A DNA stretch of 31,339 nucleotides from DASVCS01 sp036381495 (lineage in GTDB: Bacteria; Gemmatimonadota; Gemmatimonadetes; Longimicrobiales; RSA9): positions 1 to 31,339 of the forward strand of contig DASVCS010000109.1 in NCBI GenBank assembly GCA_036381495.1. Reading direction: 5' to 3'. This document shows positions 1-7,925 of the stretch, in pieces; the first letter of the stretch is position 1; every line of letters begins with the position of its first letter. The position numbers and the translations under genes are program-made. The notes below the pieces were generated by a model, which worked only from the letters and a program-made list of their open reading frames with translations, made no database searches and was not told where the DNA came from.

Positions 1-52
1 CGACCGCGACGGCGAGCAGTCCGATGCCGAGGATGTTCTGCCTGGTCATCAT
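1..52 (-). CDS. Partial leftward CDS, exported protein N-terminus
   Basis: Only the first 17 codons lie in the window. They read MMTRQNILGIGLLAVAV, a short basic N-terminus followed by a hydrophobic stretch, as in a signal peptide or membrane anchor. A good Shine-Dalgarno sequence (GGGAGGAG on the minus strand, about 55-64) sits just upstream of the ATG pair at 52 and 49, which supports a real start. The gene diverges from the one at 333. The function cannot be read from so little sequence. Confidence 0.6.
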   Translation of the reverse strand, partial: MMTRQNILGIGLLAVAV

Positions 53-332
53 GTCGCTCCTCCCGGCTTGGATCACAGGAACCGGCGCCGGCACGCGCCT
101 GCGCACCCGAGGCGTCGTCGTCGCTTTCTCGCGGCCGCTTCCGTGCGCCGCGTCGGCCCGGCCGTCCCGGTGCGCCCGATTCGATTCGCCCTCATTGGCC
201 TAGACGCGCGAGGCGGCCGCGAGAGCGGACACGCCACGCTACACCACCGGACCTCGCCGATGTCCGGTTTTCCCATCGAAATCCGCGTCAGGGAGTGATC
301 GGGCGCTGACCCGCGGCGGATCGGGGGGAAGA

Positions 333-1835
333 ATGTTCGGAAGAATATTGACCTGTCTTGCGCTCATCGCCCTGCTCGGGGCGTCGACGTGTCCGGACGC
401 CTACGACCCGACCGAGTACGTGACGCTCTCGGGCCTGGTGACGATCAACGGAGAGCCGGCATCGGGCGTGTGGGTCGTGGCCACCAGATATGCCCCGTTC
501 GACTCGGCCATCACCGGCCCTGCCGGCCGCTATCAGATCTCCATCCGCCCAGAGGACGACGACGCCATCCTGGTCGGGCCGCGGGACGACGCTCTCGTGG
601 CATTCCTCACGCACCCACGTCTGCTGTGCGGGCGCGGGGACCGCGATTGCCTCACGGGCGATTATCTGCCCGTGCCGCCCGGGGTGGTCGATACGCTGGA
701 TTTCGAGGGCTTCAGCCGCGCGTCGATCCGGGGCCACGTGAGGTGGCACGGCATCGGTGTACCGGGGGTGACAATCATCATCAGCCCAGCGCTAGGCCCG
801 GATATCGACACGACCGATGTCACCGGCACGTACCTGTTCGCACACCAGCCACCGGGCACGTACAGGATCCAAGCGGGGCTCCTGCCCACGAGTCCGGCGT
901 GGGGCATGAGTCTCTCGCCCGTGGGCATCGAGGCGGTAGGCCCCAATGCCGAGGCGGAGCTCCGCGGCAAAGACGCTGTCGTCGACTGGGACGGTGAATT
1001 CAAGACCGGGGCAATCATCGAGGGCTCCGTCCGAGTGGACGGCACGCCGCTCGGGGGCGTGGTCGTCTCCGTCGACGGTCGGTGGGCGGCAACCGACACG
1101 ACGGATGCCGCGGGCGGCTACCGCATGCCGGCGGTGCCGGAGGGTGACTACACGGTGGCGATCGCAGGCTACGACACCGCGGCCTACAGCTTCCCGACCA
1201 CGACATTCCCCGCCACGGTGGCTTGGCTGGACACCGTCCGGGTCGACTTCGAGGGCACGGCGGTGACCGAGGCGAATCAGCCGCCCGCGGCGACGATCGC
1301 GCAGCCGGCCGACGGCGCATCCTACACGGAGGGCGACACCGTCGCCTTCGCGGGCGGCGCCACCGATCCGGAGGACGGCGCGCTCGCCGGTGGATCGCTG
1401 GTCTGGCGATCCGATGTCGACGGTCCGATCGGCACGGACACCGCGTTCACGCGCGCGGACCTCTCGGTCGGTGCGCACACGATCACGCTCACGGCGACGG
1501 ACGCCGATGGCGGCACCGGCACGGCGAGCATCACGCTCACCGTCGACCCGCCGCCGCCGAGCGCCGAGCCCGGCTCGATCTCGGGCGTCGTCACCGTGAA
1601 CGGCGAGCCGTTGAACGACGTGAACGTCGAGCTCGGCGGCGCCGCGTCCGCGGTCGTGTCCCCGGCCTCCGACGGCAGCTACGTCTTCCCGGACCTCGCG
1701 CCCGGAACCTACACGGTGACCGTCGCGGGCTTCCCGTCGGGCGTGATGTTCCCGAACACCACCGTCGAGGTGACGCTGGAGGCGGGCGAGGCGGCGACCG
1801 TGGACTTCGCGGGGACGTTCAGCGGCGACGACTGA
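333..1835 (+). CDS. Secreted protein with carboxypeptidase-regulatory-like and PKD/Ig-like repeats
   Basis: A 500-residue protein with a hydrophobic signal sequence (residues about 1-20, ending LLGASTC; the Cys is not in a canonical lipobox). Four beta-sandwich units of the carboxypeptidase-regulatory-like/CnaB type follow. Each begins like SGLVTINGEPASGV and ends with a G-Y/T-Y-x-V strand: residues about 32-75, 130-180, 230-305 and 415-495. A PKD/Ig-like module lies between the third and fourth units, from about 315 to 405 (starts NQPPAATIAQPADG, ends GTASITLTVDPPPP). Such proteins are usually extracellular and structural or binding. No enzyme motif is visible, so the ligand is unknown. The start is supported by a purine-rich ribosome site (ggggggaag) just before ATG 333. 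It is probably monocistronic; the next gene has its own ribosome site. Confidence 0.8.
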   Translation: MFGRILTCLALIALLGASTCPDAYDPTEYVTLSGLVTINGEPASGVWVVATRYAPFDSAITGPAGRYQISIRPEDDDAILVGPRDDALVAFLTHPRLLCGRGDRDCLTGDYLPVPPGVVDTLDFEGFSRASIRGHVRWHGIGVPGVTIIISPALGPDIDTTDVTGTYLFAHQPPGTYRIQAGLLPTSPAWGMSLSPVGIEAVGPNAEAELRGKDAVVDWDGEFKTGAIIEGSVRVDGTPLGGVVVSVDGRWAATDTTDAAGGYRMPAVPEGDYTVAIAGYDTAAYSFPTTTFPATVAWLDTVRVDFEGTAVTEANQPPAATIAQPADGASYTEGDTVAFAGGATDPEDGALAGGSLVWRSDVDGPIGTDTAFTRADLSVGAHTITLTATDADGGTGTASITLTVDPPPPSAEPGSISGVVTVNGEPLNDVNVELGGAASAVVSPASDGSYVFPDLAPGTYTVTVAGFPSGVMFPNTTVEVTLEAGEAATVDFAGTFSGDD

Positions 1836-1954
1836 CGGCGGCGCTCCGGCCGGCGTGCGCCGGCGCGCCCGGCGTGGGGCCGGCGTCCAGGCCCCGGTTC
1901 GAAACACTCCTGTTTCAGGTCCCGTACATGGGGCACCTCGCACAGGAGAGTGAC

Positions 1955-2452
1955 GTGAAAGGGTCGAGCATGATGGGGAGAGCCGCCGGGCTCTTCGTGG
2001 CGCTGGCGGTCATCCCCGCCCGCGGAGTCGAGGCGCAATCCGCGTCGGACGGCGGCCGTCCGGATTCGCTCTACGCGACCATCGCCGCCTTGGACAGCGC
2101 GATGTTCGAGGCGTACAATCGATGCGAGCTGGACCGGCTCGCGACCTTCTTCGACGACGATCTGGAATTCTACCATGATCAGACCGGCCTGAGCGTGGGT
2201 CGGGATGCACTGATCGAGGGGGTCCTCCGGAACGTCTGCGGGAAAGTGCACCGCGATCTGGTGCCCGGGAGCCTGGAGATCCATCCGCTGCACGGCTTCG
2301 GCGCGGTCGCGACGGGGACCCACCGGTTCTGCGACGCGCGCCGATACGCCCACTGTTTCAACGCCGGGGGGCCGGCCAGGTTCGTGACGCTCTGGCGCCG
2401 GACCGATGCCGGCTGGAAGGTTACGCGCGTGATCAGCTACGATCACCATTGA
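1955..2452 (+). CDS. Secreted DUF4440 / NTF2-like protein
   Basis: About 165 residues from a GTG start with AGGAG at 1944-1948. In-frame ATGs at 1970 and 1973 are alternative starts. The N-terminus (MMGRAAGLFVALAVIPARGVEAQ) is a signal peptide ending in an AxA-like site. The mature part matches the DUF4440/SnoaL-like cone fold: an initial helix (SLYATIAALDSAMFEAYNR), then LDRLATFFDDDLEFYHDQTG, and a last strand containing RFVTLWRRTDAGWKVTRVIS. Members of this fold bind small molecules or catalyse varied reactions; nothing here identifies a substrate. A pair of Cys near GTHRFCDARRYAHCF could form a disulfide in the periplasm. The family assignment is good and the function unknown. Confidence 0.8.
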   Translation: MKGSSMMGRAAGLFVALAVIPARGVEAQSASDGGRPDSLYATIAALDSAMFEAYNRCELDRLATFFDDDLEFYHDQTGLSVGRDALIEGVLRNVCGKVHRDLVPGSLEIHPLHGFGAVATGTHRFCDARRYAHCFNAGGPARFVTLWRRTDAGWKVTRVISYDHH

Positions 2453-2647
2453 GCCGCCGAGCGAAGCGGGCACGCAGGGGTGCGAGCTCGCCTCAGGGTT
2501 CGGCGTGCATGACGGGCGTGCTGCGATGACGCCAGCTCGCGGTGCAACCGAAGCACGCCCTCGGCTGTCCAACGAACGACACGCGGTTCGCTCCGGTGGA
2601 GCGGACGCAAGGCCTCCGTGACCGTACTCGATACCGAGCGATCTCCC

Positions 2648-5077
2648 ATGGAAACGCTTCTCCAGGATCTGCGCGTCGCGCTTCGCCGTCTGCGCGCGAG
2701 CCCCGGCTTCACCGGCGTGGCGACGCTGACGCTGGCGCTCGCGATCGGCGCGAACGTGGCGATCTTCACGGTGGTGAACGCGGTGCTGTTGCGGCCGTTG
2801 CCGTATCCGGACGCGGAGCGGATCGTGTGGGTCCATCACCACGCGCCGGGGCTGGAGCTGGAGGAGCTGGAGACGTCGGTCGGGCTGATCGAGCACTACC
2901 GCGAGGGTGCCCGTACCTTGACGCCCATGGCCGGCGTCGTGACGCGGGGGCGGAACCTGACGGGCGGGGATCGGCCGGCTCGGGTCCGCGTCGCCGAGGT
3001 GACGCCGGAGCTCTTCGATGTGCTGGCGACGCGTCCGGCGCTCGGACGGCCGTTCCTCGCGTCGGACGTGGAGGAGGGCGCGGCGGCGGTCGCGATCCTG
3101 ACGCACGCCGCGTGGCAGTCGCGGTTCGGCGGCGCGCCGGACATCATCGGCCGGCGCGTCGAGGTGGACGGCCGGAGCACCGAGATCGTGGGCGTCATGC
3201 CGCCGGGCTTCGCGTTTCCGGAGCCGGAAACGGCGTTGCTGCTCCCGCTCCGGCTGGATCCGGCGCTCGGCTTCGGCACGTTCGGGATCCGGGGGCTCGC
3301 GCGGCTGGCGCCGGGCGTCGAGCTGGATGCGGCGCGCCGTGAGCTGGCCGCGTTGCAGCATCGCATCCCGGAGCGGTTCCCGGAGATCACCGCGGATTGG
3401 CTCGACCGCGCCGGCTGGTCGGTGAGCCTCGAGCCGCTGCGGGACCGGGTGGTCGGCGACGCCGCGACGACGCTCTGGGTCCTGTTCGGGACGGTGGGGC
3501 TCGTGCTCCTCGTTGCCGGCGCGAACGTCGCGAACCTGTTCCTGGTGCGCGCCGACGCGCGGCGGCGGGAGATGGCGGTCCGGGCGGCGCTCGGCGCGAG
3601 CGGCGGGCGCATCGCGCGTACGTTCCTGGCCGAGAGCGTGCTGGTCGGGCTGCTGGCCGGCATCCTCGGCGTGCTCATCGCGATGGCCGGCGTCGGGCTG
3701 CTCGTCGCGCACGGCCCCGCAGAGCTGCCGCGCCTCCACGAGGTCGGCGTGGACGGCCGGGTGCTCGCGTTCGCGGCGGCGCTCAGCGTGATCGCCGGGC
3801 TCGCATTGGGCGCATTGCCGCTGCCGCGCCTCGCCCGCCAGTCCTCCGCGGCGCTGTTGCGGAGCGGCGGGCGCGGCAGCACCGCCGGCCGCGAGCGCCA
3901 CCGCGCGCGGCGGCTCCTGATCGTGAGTCAGATGGCACTGGCACTGGTCCTGCTCGTCAGTGCCGGACTCATGCTGCGGAGCGTCGCCCGGCTGCACGCG
4001 GTGGACCCGGGCTTCCGCGCCGAGGGCGTGCTCGCAGTCGGGGTGAGCCTCGGCGACGACGCCGGCCGCGAGCGCGCCGTCGCCTTCTACCACCGCGTGC
4101 TCGACGAGGTGGCCGGACTGCCCGGCGTCGCGTCCGTGGGCGCCACGAACGGCCTGCCGATCGAGACTTCCGGCACCAACGGCGGATCCTTCCGCATCGA
4201 GTCCCGACCCACGGCCGACGACGAGCTGCCGCCGGTCGCCATGTGGACGGCCGTGACGGACGGCTATTTCCGGACGCTCGGCATCCCGTTGCTCGAGGGG
4301 CGTGCGCCCGTGCGGAGCGACGCGCAGGGCGGCCGGCCCGTCGCATGGGTGAACGAGACGTTCGCCCGCCGGTTCCTGGACGGCCACGCACTCGGCGAGC
4401 GGCTGCGGTTCGGCGCGGACACGACCTGGGCGGAGGTCGTGGGCGTCGTCGGCGACGTCCGCGCCTTCGGCCTGGACGAAGAGGTCCCGCCCATGGCGTA
4501 CCTGCCGATGACCACGACGGCGACGGCGACCGCGCTCGAGCTCATGCATCTCGTCGTCCGGACGGACGGCGCTCCGGCAGCCCTTGCCCTGGCGATCCGG
4601 GCCGCGGTGGATCGCGTGGATCCGACCGTCCCGCTCACGACCGTGCGCCCGATGGAGGAAATCCTCGCCTCCTCACTCGCCCGGACGTCGTTCACCATGG
4701 CGCTCCTCGCCGTCGCGGCCGGCCTGGCGCTGGTGCTCGGCGTGGTCGGCCTCTACGGCGTCATCAGCTACATCGTCAGCCAGCGCACCACGGAGTTCGG
4801 GATCCGGATCGCGCTCGGCGCCCGGCCGACGGCCGTGCGCGCGATGGTGCTGCGCGAGGGCCTGGCGCTCGCGCTCGCGGGCGTGATCGTCGGGCTGATC
4901 GCGGCCGTGGCGACGACGCGGCTCCTGGCTTCACTGTTGTTCGAGGTCTCCGCCCACGATCCCGCCACCTTCGCCGCCGTAGCCGCCGTCCTCACGGGCG
5001 TGAGCCTGCTCGCCACGTACGTTCCGGCTCGGGTCGCGACCCGGGTCGATCCGATGCGAGTGCTGAGGACGGATTGA
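2648..5077 (+). CDS. ABC-type permease of the duplicated FtsX/MacB (ADOP) family
   Basis: An 809-residue membrane protein starting METLLQDLRVALRRLRASPGF, the characteristic opening of the duplicated orphan permeases of Acidobacteria and Gemmatimonadota. The frame is open from GTG 2618, but family alignment favours ATG 2648. Order: one TM helix with the motif ALAIGANVAIFTVVNAVLLRPLPY, a MacB-like periplasmic domain (about 60-255), three FtsX-type helices (about 280-400, with the RREMAVRAALGAS motif), then a repeat of the layout: TM near 430, a second periplasmic domain (about 450-670), and a terminal FtsX block with TEFGIRIALGARP. It ends with the usual VDPMRVLRTD. No ATPase gene is adjacent, hence 'orphan'. 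The family is linked to MacB-like mechanotransmission; the substrate is unknown. No PadR-type regulator, common beside this family, is present. Confidence 0.9.
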   Translation: METLLQDLRVALRRLRASPGFTGVATLTLALAIGANVAIFTVVNAVLLRPLPYPDAERIVWVHHHAPGLELEELETSVGLIEHYREGARTLTPMAGVVTRGRNLTGGDRPARVRVAEVTPELFDVLATRPALGRPFLASDVEEGAAAVAILTHAAWQSRFGGAPDIIGRRVEVDGRSTEIVGVMPPGFAFPEPETALLLPLRLDPALGFGTFGIRGLARLAPGVELDAARRELAALQHRIPERFPEITADWLDRAGWSVSLEPLRDRVVGDAATTLWVLFGTVGLVLLVAGANVANLFLVRADARRREMAVRAALGASGGRIARTFLAESVLVGLLAGILGVLIAMAGVGLLVAHGPAELPRLHEVGVDGRVLAFAAALSVIAGLALGALPLPRLARQSSAALLRSGGRGSTAGRERHRARRLLIVSQMALALVLLVSAGLMLRSVARLHAVDPGFRAEGVLAVGVSLGDDAGRERAVAFYHRVLDEVAGLPGVASVGATNGLPIETSGTNGGSFRIESRPTADDELPPVAMWTAVTDGYFRTLGIPLLEGRAPVRSDAQGGRPVAWVNETFARRFLDGHALGERLRFGADTTWAEVVGVVGDVRAFGLDEEVPPMAYLPMTTTATATALELMHLVVRTDGAPAALALAIRAAVDRVDPTVPLTTVRPMEEILASSLARTSFTMALLAVAAGLALVLGVVGLYGVISYIVSQRTTEFGIRIALGARPTAVRAMVLREGLALALAGVIVGLIAAVATTRLLASLLFEVSAHDPATFAAVAAVLTGVSLLATYVPARVATRVDPMRVLRTD

Positions 5078-5135
5078 GTCGGTAGGCGGACCAGGCCCCG
5101 CTTCTCGGAATCGGCGATCCGCGCCCCGAGCCGCT

Positions 5136-6656
5136 CTAATGCGCGCTGATGGTGCGCCCCTTCGCCCACTGCCGGAGCGCGGCGATCCGCTCGGCCATGG
5201 TCACGGAGAGCGGGCGGGTGCGTGAGATCTCGTCGAGCAGCAGCTCGTCGGTGAGCGGTCCCTGTGCGGCGAAGGCGGTGTAGAGGCCGGAGACGATGAC
5301 CTGCTCGACCTCGGCGCCGCTGAAGCCGTCGGTGGCGCGGGCGAGGGCGTCGAGGTCGAACGCGGCCGGATCCTGGTTGCGCTTGCGCAGGTGGATCCAG
5401 AGGAGGGCTCTCCGCGCTTCGGCGTCGGGCAGGTCCACGAAGAAGATCTCGTCGAAGCGGCCCTTGCGCAGGAACTCGGGCGGGAGTCGGGTCACGTCGT
5501 TCGCGGTCGCGACGACGAAGACGTCGCCTTTGCGGTCCTGAAGCCACGAGAGGAAGGTGCCCAGGATGCGCGCCGACACGCCGCCGTCCTCGCCGCCGGT
5601 CGCGAACGCCTTCTCGAGCTCGTCGATCCAGAGGACGACGGGCGCCATGCGCTCGGCCGTCTTCGTCGCGCGCAGGAAGTTCTGTTCGCTCTGGCCGATG
5701 TACTTGTTGTAGAGCGAGGACGGGTCGAGCTTGAGCAACGGCAGCGCCCATTCCATGGCGACGGCCTTGGCGCAGAGGCTCTTGCCGCATCCCGGCACGC
5801 CCACGAGGAGCAGCCCCTTGGGGAATTCAAGGCCGTACTCGGCGGCCTTCTCCGGCGCGGCGATCACGGCGCGACGCCGGGCGAGCCACGCCTTGAGGGT
5901 GGCGAAGTCGGCGACGTCGGCGAGCGTCGCCTCGACCGGGTAGTATTCGAGGACGCCCTCGCGCTCGACGATCGCGCGTTTCGCCTCGATGACGTCGCGT
6001 ACATCATCCGGCGAGAGCTTGCCGTCCTCGACGATCGCGCGGGTGAGCACCTTCTCCGCCTCGAGCAGCGTGAGCCCCTTGAGGTTGTTGAGCAGTTGCG
6101 CCAGGTCGCGCGGCGCGAGCTCGATGTCGACGGGCGAGCGCGCGGAGATGTCGCGCACGATGTGCTGGAGCAGGTCGCGGTAGTCTTCGAGTCGCGGCGG
6201 CGGGAGCCGGAAGACCGCCGTCCGCTGCGCGAGCGCTGCCGGGAGCGCGACGTCCACGCCCGTCAGGATCACGGCGCCGGACCGGTCCTCGAACGCCGCC
6301 GCCACGTCCGTCAGCTTGCCGGCCAGCACCGGGTCGGCCAGATGCTCGCCGAAGCCCCGGAGGTGGTAGACCGCCGGGAAACTCGACTGCTCGAGGTGGT
6401 CGAGTGCCGTAGCCGGGTCGGTCGTTCCGTACACCGACGCTTCGCTGTCCACGCGCCGGAGCCCCTTCGTCCGCGTCCAGGAGAAGAGCGGCAGCGACAG
6501 CCGATCCGCGAGGTGCCCGAGCAGCCCTTCCGCTCGGTCCTCCTCGATCGTCTCGACGACGATGAGCCCGTAGCGCGAGCGGATCAGGAGCTCGAGATCG
6601 TCGAGCGGCTCGGCCGCCCCCTTGTGGGCGTCACCCTTCATTGTGCTCATGGCCAT
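5136..6656 (-). CDS. Ycf46-like AAA+ ATPase
   Basis: A 506-residue ATPase. The N-terminal part (about 20-240) looks like the degenerate nucleotide-binding region typical of Ycf46-type proteins (LELLIRSRYGLIVVETIEEDRAEG, then AVILTGVDVALP). The C-terminal AAA+ module is intact: Walker A GVPGCGKS at 286-293, Walker B VVLWIDELEK at 340-349, sensor/second region of homology FVVATANDVTRLPPEF with arginines in RKGRFDEIFF (398-406), and the helical lid with DGFSGAEVEQVI. Ycf46 proteins occur in cyanobacteria and plastids, where a role in inorganic-carbon use has been proposed; in heterotrophs the role is unknown. It converges with the permease gene. The chosen start gives MAMSTMKGD; no strong ribosome site separates the first ATG from the two that follow closely. 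Confidence 0.85.
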   Translation of the reverse strand: MAMSTMKGDAHKGAAEPLDDLELLIRSRYGLIVVETIEEDRAEGLLGHLADRLSLPLFSWTRTKGLRRVDSEASVYGTTDPATALDHLEQSSFPAVYHLRGFGEHLADPVLAGKLTDVAAAFEDRSGAVILTGVDVALPAALAQRTAVFRLPPPRLEDYRDLLQHIVRDISARSPVDIELAPRDLAQLLNNLKGLTLLEAEKVLTRAIVEDGKLSPDDVRDVIEAKRAIVEREGVLEYYPVEATLADVADFATLKAWLARRRAVIAAPEKAAEYGLEFPKGLLLVGVPGCGKSLCAKAVAMEWALPLLKLDPSSLYNKYIGQSEQNFLRATKTAERMAPVVLWIDELEKAFATGGEDGGVSARILGTFLSWLQDRKGDVFVVATANDVTRLPPEFLRKGRFDEIFFVDLPDAEARRALLWIHLRKRNQDPAAFDLDALARATDGFSGAEVEQVIVSGLYTAFAAQGPLTDELLLDEISRTRPLSVTMAERIAALRQWAKGRTISAH

Positions 6657-6866
6657 CCGTCGTCAGAAGGCGAAGCGACGGCCCGCGCCCGCGGCCGCCA
6701 GACCGATCGCGGCGTCCAATCTTCCGCTGCACCCGCGTTCGTCGCAAGGATCTCCGCGCCCCGCTATCGGCCCACAACGCCATGGCTCCGCCCGGCGCCT
6801 TCGCCCAGGTTGGTGCCGACGTCTTCGACGTCTTCCGCGGGCCGGCGGACTCGCCGGCGGCGGGTG

Positions 6867-6895
6867 TTGACTCATAATGGTGAGTGCGATAGACT
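6867..6895 (+). promoter_or_regulatory. Sigma-70-like promoter of the toxin-antitoxin operon
   Basis: TTGACT at 6867-6872 and TAGACT at 6890-6895 are separated by 17 bases. The expected start point falls at about 6901-6903, on the antitoxin ATG at 6902, so the mRNA would be leaderless. CATAAT at 6873-6878 is a better -10 match but lacks a -35 partner at the right distance. No Shine-Dalgarno sequence precedes the ATG in either case. Confidence 0.55.
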
Positions 6896-6907
6896 CACAC
6901 CATGAGT
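6870..6907. promoter_or_regulatory. Four-half-site operator for the RHH antitoxin
   Basis: ACTCA (6870-6874), TGAGT (6881-6885), ACTCA (6893-6897) and TGAGT (6903-6907) alternate in orientation with centres 11, 12 and 10 bases apart, about one helical turn each. They span the core promoter and the antitoxin start codon. RHH antitoxins generally bind such short palindromic half-sites cooperatively and repress their own operon; that this antitoxin does so here is inference. Confidence 0.6.
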
Positions 6908-7159
6908 AAGCGGCTGCAAGTGTTGCTGGATGAGGCGGAATTCGATGAGATCCGCGAAACCGCGCGGCGCCATCGTATGACCGTGGCGGAGTGGGTGCGC
7001 CGGACGTTGCGCGAGGCGATGCGGGAGGAACCGATGCGGGACGTGACGCGGAAGCTGGATGCCGTGCGGCTTGCCGCCCGGCACGAGTTCCCGACGGCGG
7101 ACATCGAGCGGATGTTGGCCGAGATCGAGCGTGGCTACACCGAGCCCGAGGCGTCGTGA
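6902..7159 (+). CDS. Ribbon-helix-helix antitoxin (VapB/CopG-like)
   Basis: An 85-residue protein beginning MSKRLQVLLDEAEFDEIRE. The opening beta strand followed by two helices (RRHRMTVAEWVRRTLREAM) fits the ribbon-helix-helix fold that dimerises to bind DNA. The C-terminal half (about 50-85) is charged and helical and ends EIERGYTEPEAS, as expected for the toxin-binding tail. Its stop overlaps the start of the PIN gene by four bases (GTGA at 7156-7159), indicating translational coupling. The half-sites over its promoter suggest autoregulation. There is no ribosome site upstream, so leaderless initiation is likely. Confidence 0.85.
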   Translation: MSKRLQVLLDEAEFDEIRETARRHRMTVAEWVRRTLREAMREEPMRDVTRKLDAVRLAARHEFPTADIERMLAEIERGYTEPEAS

Positions 7160-7554
7160 TCTTCGTCGATTCGAACATCCCGATGTACCTGGTCGGCGCG
7201 CCGCACGTGAACAAGGACGTCGCGCGCCGGCTCCTGGAGCGGTGCATCCACCGGGAGGAGCGTCTGGTGACGGATGCGGAGGTGCTCCAGGAGATCCTGC
7301 ACCGCTACATCGCGATCGGTCGGCCGGACGCGATCCAGCCGGCGTTCGACGCCCTGCTCGGCGTGGTCGACGAGGTGTTTCCCGTGGATCTGGCGGACGT
7401 GGAGCGTGCGAAGACGGTGGTCCTCGGGAACGGCCGGCTGTCGGCGCGCGATGCCCTGCACGTCGCGGTGATGGAGCGGCAGGGGGTGCGGCAGGTCCTC
7501 ACGTTCGACGCCTCCTTCGAGGAGGTTCCGGGGATTCGGCGGGTCTCGGAGTAG
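7156..7554 (+). CDS. vapC: PIN-domain toxin (VapC-like ribonuclease)
   Basis: A 132-residue PIN-domain protein from GTG 7156, overlapping the antitoxin stop. The acidic residues of the family are in place: Asp5 in VIFVDSNIP, Glu in TDAEVLQEIL, Asp in LSARDALHVAVM and Asp in VLTFDASFEEVPG. These typically hold Mg or Mn for cleavage of RNA, often tRNA or rRNA in VapC toxins; the target here cannot be told. The pairing with an upstream RHH protein and the overlapping start make a type II toxin-antitoxin module very likely. No upstream in-frame ATG gives a better fit with the family, and the coupling explains the weak ribosome site. Confidence 0.88.
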   Translation: MIFVDSNIPMYLVGAPHVNKDVARRLLERCIHREERLVTDAEVLQEILHRYIAIGRPDAIQPAFDALLGVVDEVFPVDLADVERAKTVVLGNGRLSARDALHVAVMERQGVRQVLTFDASFEEVPGIRRVSE

Positions 7555-7925
7555 AGAAGCGGTCGTCGCGTCATTTCCGGGCGATTCTCGAATGCGGCCG
7601 CCACGTCCTTCAGCCGGCGCGCGATCGTTCTTTGCTCACGCAACGCCCACCGCAGCTCTCGCCCCGATTCCGGTGCCGCCCCGCGCAGGCGTCGCGTGTC
7701 CGCCCGGACACGATCGGGGTTCCGGAAACGTGTCCATTGCTCCACGATCATGGCCCTCACGCTCGCGGCTCCTGTCCCGGTCCGTCGTCGTAAATCGCGC
7801 AAATAACATGACTTGAGGCACCGGTGCGGCCATCGTGCCGGGGCGGCCGTGCGCTTGCCTTCCTCTCGGGCCGACCACGCAGTCAACAGCGCCGGTCGGC
7901 GGCGCACAACGCAAGGAGGAGAGAG
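7555..7925. other. Intergenic region after the toxin gene
   Basis: About 370 bases with no convincing gene. Short open frames exist on both strands but none has a ribosome site or a recognisable product. A minus-strand reading near 7580-7615 gives RLKDVAAAFENR, which resembles KLTDVAAAFEDR of the Ycf46-like protein. The match is too short to call a remnant. The end of the region carries AAGGAGGAG (about 7911-7920), the ribosome site of the TPR gene. No promoter is clear. Confidence 0.5.

Noticed and set aside
2588..2605. Small hairpin CGCTCC/GGAGCG upstream of the permease gene
   Set aside because: It is only a 6-bp stem without a T-run or a gene ending nearby. Such stems are frequent by chance at this GC content.
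1709..4549. Very long minus-strand open frame opposite the permease and its neighbours
   Set aside because: It runs antisense through three well-supported genes, is Arg/His/Gln-rich without domains, and reflects the GC-rich codon pattern.
7575..7620. Minus-strand peptide RLKDVAAAFENR similar to part of the Ycf46-like ATPase
   Set aside because: The match is 9 of 12 residues with no extension on either side, so chance or composition is as likely as a duplicated fragment.
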